From: Verrucomicrobia subdivision 3 bacterium UBA7542
GTDB taxonomy: Bacteria > Verrucomicrobiota > Verrucomicrobiia > Limisphaerales > UBA11358
NCBI GenBank assembly: GCA_002479245.1
Contig: DLMG01000133.1
Coordinates: 1-10,328 of the forward strand
Length of the DNA stretch: 10,328 bases
Direction: 5' to 3'
A program made the translations under genes and the position numbers. The stretch's first letter is position 1. Each line of letters starts with the position of its first letter. The notes beneath the pieces are model-generated. The model made no database searches. It was not told where the DNA came from and saw only the letters and a program-made list of their open reading frames with translations. Shown one piece after another: positions 6,008 to 10,328 of this stretch.

Positions 6008-6634
6008 TCAAAACGGGAGTTTGGCGGCGATGTCAAAAACCAGGTTTTCGATCGGCACGCCCTGGCCGTTCAAGCATTGGATGAAGACGAGCCGTTCCGC
6101 ACCCGTCAGCACGACAACGAACAGCGAGCTTATGAAAAACAATCCCAAGGCGTGTGACAGGTGGGATTGCAAAATACGCGGCAGACCGGAATAGAGGATT
6201 TTGAGGGAGAAAAAGATGCCGATGCCCCAGGGAATCCAAAGGCTGATCCGCGGGATGGCACCCAGGAGTCGGAGCAGAAACAACGGGCTTAAACTATAAA
6301 TCACCACTATCAGCGCCGACCGGTAAGAATAATGGCTGTTAAATGTTTCACCCATCAACCTGATCAGGTAGGCGCAAACCGCGATGACCACCAGCATCAA
6401 CATCAGTTGCATCATTTCCCAGACCATGGCTTCGCCCACAGTGAAATACTTGACTCCATGTATTCCGGAATGCCACTTCCGCCACCCGGCCAGGCCCGCC
6501 CCTTCTGCAATTGAAGCCAGCAGCATCATCGGCAACAGATGGATTCCCAGGATAAATCCCAAACCCCGGTTCGCCTGCAACACGGCATCCCACTCCGCCG
6601 CCGGCCGAAAAATAAAAAAGAACACCCTGATCAT
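6008..6634 (-). CDS. Yip1-like multispanning membrane protein, copy A
   Basis: 208 residues from ATG at 6634 (MIRVFFFIFRPAAEWDAV). The frame stays open to 6820, but the extension is polar and absent from the paralogue, whose product begins MIKALFLIF. About five hydrophobic helices are visible. The middle contains YRSALIVVIYSLSPLFLLRL, similar to the Yip1 domain pattern with a conserved proline after a tyrosine, and the protein ends AAKLPF. Function is unknown; Yip1 proteins are small membrane proteins of uncertain role in bacteria. It is a tandem paralogue of the gene at 6900-7529, roughly 40% identical by eye and of equal length. mnmE starts 81 bases downstream on the same strand, so some cotranscription is possible. 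Confidence 0.78.
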   Translation of the reverse strand: MIRVFFFIFRPAAEWDAVLQANRGLGFILGIHLLPMMLLASIAEGAGLAGWRKWHSGIHGVKYFTVGEAMVWEMMQLMLMLVVIAVCAYLIRLMGETFNSHYSYRSALIVVIYSLSPLFLLRLLGAIPRISLWIPWGIGIFFSLKILYSGLPRILQSHLSHALGLFFISSLFVVVLTGAERLVFIQCLNGQGVPIENLVFDIAAKLPF

Positions 6635-6794
6635 TTGAATGCTGTAATATCGCTTTGGCCGTGCGCTGACAATATAATCCTTCAGGAACGAAGTTCCGGG
6701 GGGCCGATTCGGAACGTTTGATTCATCAAAGAATGGCCAGGGACCGCCGCCATGATTTATGGCCTTCGAGCGTTGTCGGTGTAATTCAAGACAT

Positions 6795-6903
6795 ATGAAC
6801 CCGGTGGCTTTCATGGCCATCCACGCCCGGCAGATGGTTTGCGTTCGTGCCGGCGGGTTGCGTCACGCAAAAGATTGACTGGTTGGCCCAGGCACGAAAT
6901 TAA
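6795..6903 (+). pseudogene. Truncated duplicate of the lipoprotein gene start
   Basis: This stretch matches the upstream region, signal peptide and lipobox of the intact lipoprotein gene at 7636. Before the ATG, GTGTAATTCAAGACAT (6779-6794) parallels the GTGTAATTTAACGGC that precedes 7636. The start ATGAACCCGG parallels ATGAACGCGG. Later, in another frame after a deletion, codons 6853-6882 read AGCVTQKIDW, the lipobox cysteine and the following residues of the intact protein, and then TAA occurs at 6901. The copy is broken by the frameshift and by the duplication junction at about 6900, where Yip1-like copy B ends. Confidence 0.8.
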
Positions 6904-7529
6904 AACGGCAGATGCGCCGCCAGGTTGGAAACCAGGGTTTCGAGCTGTTTGAAATGTCCGCGCAGATACCATGCGGTGACGAATCGTTCCAGACCGGTTG
7001 ACGCGGCCAGCAGCAGTGAACTCATGAAATACAGTGCGAAAGCGTTGGGCGGGGCGGGCTGCATGACGTACCAGATGCCCTGGTGAAGAACCGCAATGGA
7101 AAGCGCGATGCCAATGGCCCAGGTGGCCCACGGAATAATCGCCGGAACTCCGTCCAACAACCGCAACAGGAACATCGGGCTCAATCCATAAATGACCAGC
7201 GTGAACGTCTGCTTGTAAGTGTAGCGTCCGTGAAAAGTCTCCCCCAAATTTTTTATGGAAATGGCGCAAACCACAATGGCCAGCAGCGTCAGCAGCGAAT
7301 GCGCAGCTTCAAAAATCACCGCCTCGCCGACGGTGGATTTATGGATGCGGTGGAAGATCCCTGACTGTGGTTCGCCCCATTCCACCAAACCAAAAACTTC
7401 CACGACCGCCACCAACAACATCATCGGAAACAAGTAAAGCACCAGCAGAGATCCCAAATTCCGCTGGGCTTTCTCCACACGCTCCCACGCCGCGCCGGTT
7501 TGAAAAATCAGGAACAGCGCCTTAATCAT
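6900..7529 (-). CDS. Yip1-like multispanning membrane protein, copy B
   Basis: 209 residues from ATG at 7529 (MIKALFLIFQTGAAWERV). Upstream codons to 7637 are open but probably untranslated, since they overlap the divergent intergenic region and lack a counterpart in copy A. About five membrane helices are visible. YKQTFTLVIYGLSPMFLLRL occupies the same position as the copy A motif, and NLGETFHGRYTY matches the LMGETFNSHYSY of copy A. The C-terminus is AAHLPF. It is divergent from the lipoprotein gene, with 106 bases between starts. It forms a tandem duplication with copy A and is likely the original arrangement, because its lipoprotein partner is intact. The function is not known. Confidence 0.8.
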   Translation of the reverse strand: MIKALFLIFQTGAAWERVEKAQRNLGSLLVLYLFPMMLLVAVVEVFGLVEWGEPQSGIFHRIHKSTVGEAVIFEAAHSLLTLLAIVVCAISIKNLGETFHGRYTYKQTFTLVIYGLSPMFLLRLLDGVPAIIPWATWAIGIALSIAVLHQGIWYVMQPAPPNAFALYFMSSLLLAASTGLERFVTAWYLRGHFKQLETLVSNLAAHLPF

Positions 7530-7635
7530 GCGCGCGAAGTGATAACAGTTAAACCGCGGGCTGACAACCAAATCCGGAAAAAATAGACGGGCGCGCGCCG
7601 GTTGCTTTCGAACCGCGCCAGTGTAATTTAACGGC

Positions 7636-8013
7636 ATGAACGCGGCACTTTTTACGGCGCGCGCCGGCGGGGAATGGCTTGCGCTAATACTGGCGGCGCT
7701 GGTGTTGGCCGGGTGCGTGACGCAAAAAATTGACTGGTCGGCGCGGGTCGGGAATTACACCTATGACCAGGCTGTCATGGAACTGGGCCCGCCCGACAAA
7801 TCCGCGAAATTGACCGACGGCACCGTTGTCGCCGACTGGCTTGTGCATCACGCCCAGATCATTGTCGCGCCGGAACCTTACTTTGCGCCGCCCGGCTGTT
7901 ATTTCGGCCCGCTCACACCCATGCGCACCGAAACTTGCGTGCCGGCCCAATATTTGCGATTGACCTTCGGCGCAGACGGCAAATTGAAAACGTGGAGGGA
8001 ACACGCCGGATAA
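7636..8013 (+). CDS. Small lipoprotein, possibly BamE/SmpA-like fold
   Basis: 125 residues. The N-terminus MNAALFTARAGGEWLALILA leads into LVLAGC, a lipobox with Cys 27 as the expected lipidated residue, so the protein should be anchored to the periplasmic side of a membrane. The mature part contains YTYDQAVMELGPPDKSAKLT, then DGTVVADWLV, and near the end LRLTFGADGKLKTWRE. That layout (helix, 'LGPPD', then strands ending in 'F-G-DGKL') recalls BamE/SmpA-type small lipoproteins, but the likeness is only structural guesswork. A Cys pair (PGCYFGPLTPMRTETCVP) might form a disulfide. It is divergent from Yip1-like copy B; the FtsB-like gene starts 43 bases after its stop on the same strand. Confidence 0.8.
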   Translation: MNAALFTARAGGEWLALILAALVLAGCVTQKIDWSARVGNYTYDQAVMELGPPDKSAKLTDGTVVADWLVHHAQIIVAPEPYFAPPGCYFGPLTPMRTETCVPAQYLRLTFGADGKLKTWREHAG

Positions 8014-8056
8014 AATCCGCTTTCGCCCGCGCGCCCTGCGTGTTTAACTCGCCGTG

Positions 8057-8377
8057 ATGAACGTGGATCTCGGCATCTGGAGCAAACTGACGAAAGTGGT
8101 TGTCGGTCTGGTCGTCCTTGCTTTTTTGCTGCTCATCGGAATGTATTATCTGCCGCTCATCCATCAAAACGAACGGATGCGCCGGGAAATTTTGCGGCTG
8201 GACGCACAGCTTCAAAAAGAAGAGGAAAAATCCCGGCAGCTCAAAAATGAGATTGAAGCGTTGCGGAATGACCCGAAAACCATCGAACGGTTGACCCGCG
8301 AAAAACTCGGCTACGCCCGGCCGGATGAAACGGTGGTGCGCTTTGAACCCGCCACCACGAACGCGCCGGTGCGCTGA
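8057..8377 (+). CDS. FtsB/DivIC-family septum formation initiator
   Basis: Bitopic division protein of the FtsB/DivIC family, expected to pair with FtsL and FtsQ-type proteins at the septum. ATG at 8057 gives 106 residues; a GTG immediately before is an alternative. One membrane helix occupies about residues 13-35 (VVVGLVVLAFLLLIGMYYLP). A coiled coil follows, from NERMRREILRLDAQLQKEEE through ALRNDPK. The hallmark tail is TIERLTREKLGYARPDETVVRF, matching the family pattern of an Arg-Glu-Lys-Leu-Gly block before a glutamate. Size and layout are typical. It is not next to eno or ftsQ here, as ftsB can be elsewhere. It is convergent with frr. Confidence 0.85.
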   Translation: MNVDLGIWSKLTKVVVGLVVLAFLLLIGMYYLPLIHQNERMRREILRLDAQLQKEEEKSRQLKNEIEALRNDPKTIERLTREKLGYARPDETVVRFEPATTNAPVR

Positions 8378-8399
8378 AGCGCCGGGCTTTCTTCAATCC

Positions 8400-8437
8400 G
8401 ACGCGTAAATCGTAAATCGCCAATCGTAAATGGCGTC
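8400..8437. repeat. Short CGTAAAT direct repeats between ftsB-like gene and frr
   Basis: The convergent gap holds three copies of CGTAAAT (8404-8410, 8411-8417, 8425-8431), flanked by GACGC (8400) and GCGTC (8433). The outer arms could form a weak stem. There is no T-tract, so a classical terminator is not evident, though the position between convergent genes would suit one. Confidence 0.4.
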
Positions 8438-8996
8438 AGACCGTCATAATTTCCTTTTCCTTGTGGGCAAGGTGCTGGTCAATCTTGGCGATGTATTCGT
8501 CGGTGAGCTTCTGCAAATCCTTTTCCGCCTGCTTTTCCTGGTCCTCGGTGATGCCGCTGTCGTGCGCGTGCTTCTTCAACTGTTCCATCGCGTCGCGGCG
8601 CACGTGACGGACGGCCACGCGCCCGTCCTCGGCCATCTTCCTGGTGATCTTCACAAATTCCTGGCGCCGCTCCGTGCTCAACTCGGGAAACGAGATGCGG
8701 ATGATTTTGCCCTGCACCGCCGGGTTCAGCCCCAAGTTCGCTTTTTGGATCGCCTTCTCAATCGGATGCGTCGAGTTTGCGTCCCACGGCTGGATGACCA
8801 GTTGCCGCGGTTCCGGTGTGGTGATGCCGGCCAGTTCGCGGATGCGCATCTGCGAGTCGTAAACCTCCACGATGATGTTCTCAACGAGCGCGGCAGACGC
8901 CTTGCCGGTGCGCACGCCGGCAAATTCATTCACGACCACCTGCTCGGTCTTGATCATCCTGTCCTCTGCTTCCAGCAAAATATCGTCGGGTGTCAT
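8436..8996 (-). CDS. frr: Ribosome recycling factor
   Basis: Splits post-termination ribosomes together with EF-G. 186 residues, the family's normal length, starting at ATG 8996 (MTPDDILLEAEDRMIKTEQV). The early FAGVRTGKASAALVENIIVE block (about 25-44) and the GITTPEPRQLVIQPWDAN segment (about 57-74) belong to domain II and its hinge. NLGLNPAVQGKIIRISFPEL followed by STERRQEFVK (about 87-116), and VRHVRRDAMEQLKK in the C-terminal helix of domain I, complete a canonical RRF. In many bacteria frr follows pyrH and tsf; here the upstream neighbour is a divergent chitinase-like gene, so the usual pyrH-frr link is absent within this window. Confidence 0.97.
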   Translation of the reverse strand: MTPDDILLEAEDRMIKTEQVVVNEFAGVRTGKASAALVENIIVEVYDSQMRIRELAGITTPEPRQLVIQPWDANSTHPIEKAIQKANLGLNPAVQGKIIRISFPELSTERRQEFVKITRKMAEDGRVAVRHVRRDAMEQLKKHAHDSGITEDQEKQAEKDLQKLTDEYIAKIDQHLAHKEKEIMTV

Positions 8997-9041
8997 AGTG
9001 TGCGCAGGCTAACAATGAATGCGCGCCGGGTCGAATGAAAA

Positions 9042-9070
9042 TTGACCGTGCTCAAAATGGCCAATACTCT
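9042..9070 (+). promoter_or_regulatory. Candidate promoter of the chitinase-like gene
   Basis: TTGACC at 9042-9047 (close to the -35 consensus) and TACTCT at 9065-9070 (weak -10) are 17 bases apart, giving a leader of about 22 bases before ATG 9099. It lies in the 102-base gap divergent from frr. Pattern match only. Confidence 0.3.
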
Positions 9071-9098
9071 TCGCTCACACCCATTAAAAGCAACCGTC

Positions 9099-10100
9099 AT
9101 GCGCAAACAATTCATTTCCCTCGTCGCCGTGTCATTGATAGCAATCACCCACAGCGTCCGCGCCGGCTGGCCGGACAGGGTTTTTGCGCCGTACATGTAT
9201 GTTGGCGCTGGCGATAATTTCAAACTTACCGATTGCGACGACCAGTTCGGCCTCAAATATTATACGCTCGCCTTCATCATTGCCCGTCAGGATGGCAACG
9301 GCAAAAATGCCGTTTACCACAAAGAACCGTCGTGGGACGGCCGCATTCCCATCGAGCAAAACTTTTATCATGACCAGATTGATGCCATCCGCAAACGCGG
9401 CGGCGATGTCATCATGTCTTTCGGCGGCGAGGCTGGGAAAGAACTCGCCAACGTCATTGACGACCCGGCCCAGCTTGAAGCCGCCTACCAGAAGGTCGTG
9501 GACCAATACAAATTCACCTGGCTGGATTTCGACGTCGAAGGCAACAATCTCGACAAGGGCAAACAGGACAGCGAACGCCGCAACACCGTCCTCGCCAGCC
9601 TGCAAAAGAAAAACCCCGGACTCATCATCTCCTACACTCTTCCCGTTAATCCCAACGGCATTTCCGAAGCCTCACAGGCACTCCTCGCCGACGCTAAAGC
9701 CAAAGGTGTCAAAGTCCATTCCGCCAATCTCATGGTCATGTATTTCGGCAAGGAATTCATCAACAAGGGAAAATCCGAAGGTCAGCTTGGCGCTGATTCC
9801 GCCAATACCGCCTACGCCCAGCTCCGGAAGATTGACCCCGCCATTCAGGTCGGCCTCTGCCCCTGCCTCGGCAGAAACGGCTCCAAGGACGAAGTTTTCA
9901 CCCTCGACGACGCCAAAATCCTCAAGGCCTTTGCCGACAAAACGCCGTGGGTCTGCTCGCTGCACTACTGGTCCATCAATGGTGACGCTGCCCGACCCCG
10001 CAAAAAAAGAACCATCACCAGCACCAACAGCGTCACCATCTCCAATTCGCCCCAACCTTGGGCCTTCGCCAAAATTTTCCAGACCTTCACCGCGCCCTGA
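9099..10100 (+). CDS. Secreted GH18 chitinase-like glycoside hydrolase
   Basis: Predicted to hydrolyse chitin or related N-acetylglucosamine polymers outside the cytoplasm. ATG at 9099 gives 333 residues with a signal peptide (MRKQ, hydrophobic FISLVAVSLIAIT, cleavage after SVRA at about 22). An in-frame TTG at 9042 would only add residues overlapping the putative promoter. GWPDRVFAPYMYVG opens the barrel. MSFGGEAG (106-113) is the SxGG strand-3 motif. WLDFDVEG (141-148) holds the GH18 DxDxE triad with catalytic Glu 147; the first Asp of the extended DGxDxDxE form is Thr 140, as in the clade with LDFDIEG. LHYWSING near the C-terminus contains the barrel's closing Trp. No carbohydrate-binding domain is visible. 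It stands alone between frr and a palindrome. Confidence 0.88.
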   Translation: MRKQFISLVAVSLIAITHSVRAGWPDRVFAPYMYVGAGDNFKLTDCDDQFGLKYYTLAFIIARQDGNGKNAVYHKEPSWDGRIPIEQNFYHDQIDAIRKRGGDVIMSFGGEAGKELANVIDDPAQLEAAYQKVVDQYKFTWLDFDVEGNNLDKGKQDSERRNTVLASLQKKNPGLIISYTLPVNPNGISEASQALLADAKAKGVKVHSANLMVMYFGKEFINKGKSEGQLGADSANTAYAQLRKIDPAIQVGLCPCLGRNGSKDEVFTLDDAKILKAFADKTPWVCSLHYWSINGDAARPRKKRTITSTNSVTISNSPQPWAFAKIFQTFTAP

Positions 10101-10106
10101 TTTAGG

Positions 10107-10134
10107 TTGTAGCGTCGGAGGCTCGACGCTACAA
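10107..10134. repeat. Perfect GTAG-type hairpin after the chitinase-like gene
   Basis: TTGTAGCGTCG (10107-10117) pairs perfectly with CGACGCTACAA (10124-10134) around a GAGGCT loop: an 11-bp stem. It starts six bases after the chitinase stop. No T-run follows, so it is not a textbook intrinsic terminator. Its GTAG/CTAC ends resemble those of the element in dus, so a dispersed REP-like repeat is the likelier reading. Confidence 0.75.
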
Positions 10135-10158
10135 TTGTTCATTGCTAAACTGTTGAGC

Positions 10159-10328
10159 GTGGCGGACATCGTTTTAACCACGCTCAACGCGAAATACATC
10201 CACACCGCGTTCGGCCTGCGCTACCTGCTGGCCAATCTCGGCCCGCTGCGGCCGAACGCATGCCTCGCCGAGTTCGACATCAACCAGCGTCCGCTCGACA
10301 TCGCGGAAGCGCTGCTGGCGCGCAATCC
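10159..10328 (+). CDS. B12-binding-domain / radical SAM-type protein, 3' end outside window
   Basis: The visible N-terminus reads MADIVLTTLNAKYIHTAFGL, followed by RYLLANLGPL and FDINQRPLDIAEALLARNP. The opening resembles the cobalamin-binding Rossmann domain found in B12-dependent radical SAM proteins, particularly the family whose members begin 'I(V/L)L(T/A)TLNA(K/R)YxHxxFGLRYL'. The radical SAM CxxxCxxC motif would lie beyond the window, so the catalytic class is inferred. GTG at 10159 is the likely start; TTG at 10153 is in frame and possible. The gene follows the GTAG-type hairpin by 24 bases. About 56 codons are present. Confidence 0.75.
   Translation, partial: MADIVLTTLNAKYIHTAFGLRYLLANLGPLRPNACLAEFDINQRPLDIAEALLARN

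Larger units (their letters stand above)
6008..7756. repeat. Tandem duplication: Yip1-like gene plus lipoprotein 5' end
   Basis: Unit A (6008-6903) and unit B (6900-7756) share the same order: a minus-strand Yip1-like gene, a divergent spacer, then a plus-strand lipoprotein start. Similarity is moderate in the coding regions and clear in parts of the spacer (GCGCTGACAATATAATCC at 6663 versus GGGCTGACAACCAAATCC at about 7558). The spacer in unit A is about 54 bases longer. The divergence implies an old event. Confidence 0.75.

Noticed and set aside
6635..6820. N-terminal extension of Yip1-like copy A to an upstream ATG
   Set aside because: The extension is polar, has no equivalent in the paralogue, and covers the duplicated divergent spacer and lipoprotein remnant.
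7530..7637. N-terminal extension of Yip1-like copy B
   Set aside because: It overlaps the divergent intergenic region and the start of the lipoprotein gene; the MIKALFLIF start matches copy A.
7587..7675. Two GGCGCGCGCCGG-like stretches near 7588 and 7659 as a regulatory repeat
   Set aside because: Short, GC-biased self-complementary strings expected by chance in this composition; no symmetrical partner in unit A of the duplication.
8430..9038. 202-codon plus-strand open frame opposite frr
   Set aside because: Antisense shadow of frr, whose full-length protein is unmistakable.
10107..10134. Rho-independent terminator
   Set aside because: Strong stem but no following T-tract (the sequence after it is TTGTTCATTG).
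9672..10205. 177-codon minus-strand open frame across the chitinase-like gene's end
   Set aside because: Low-complexity Gly-rich translation antisense to a GH18 gene with signal peptide and catalytic motif; it also runs through the hairpin and the next gene's start.

Overview
The window looks like a chromosomal stretch of a moderately GC-rich Gram-negative bacterium. The style fits the phylum Verrucomicrobiota (Pedosphaera / Limisphaerales-like): short intergenic gaps, few clear Shine-Dalgarno sites, many dispersed palindromes, and characteristic Dus and B12/radical-SAM proteins. That placement is inference from gene style and recall. No rRNA, tRNA, CRISPR array, transposase or integrase was found.

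Layout. Positions 1-1056 hold a 5'-truncated tRNA-dihydrouridine synthase interrupted in frame by a REP/BIME-like double hairpin. A low-GC gene on the minus strand follows (1066-1491), encoding a membrane-anchored coiled-coil protein. Positions 1541-1609 are a fragment of a second mnmE 3' end. Positions 1692-4441 form a tightly packed plus-strand operon of four membrane-lipid genes: YnbA-like CDP-alcohol phosphatidyltransferase, CdsA/YnbB-like cytidylyltransferase, PlsC-like acyltransferase, and a DedA-like membrane protein. The intact mnmE (minus, 5926-4442) ends directly against this operon, so two mnmE 3' ends in the same orientation bracket the lipid operon. mnmE itself carries two in-frame palindromic insertions.

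Positions 6008-7756 contain a tandem duplication. Two Yip1-like membrane genes (minus) each have a divergent lipoprotein gene at their 5' side; the first lipoprotein copy is only a broken remnant (6795-6903) and the second is intact (7636-8013). An FtsB/DivIC-like division gene follows (8057-8377), then frr (minus, 8996-8436), a secreted GH18 chitinase-like protein (9099-10100), a perfect GTAG-type hairpin (10107-10134), and the start of a B12-binding-domain radical SAM-type protein running off the right edge.

Working together: dus and mnmE are both tRNA-modification genes and frr serves translation. The four-gene operon would make CDP-diacylglycerol and transfer a headgroup or alcohol in the inner membrane. 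The main points of interest are the mnmE 3'-end direct repeat, a known type of island attachment site, around a complete lipid operon, and three palindromic elements kept in frame inside two housekeeping genes.
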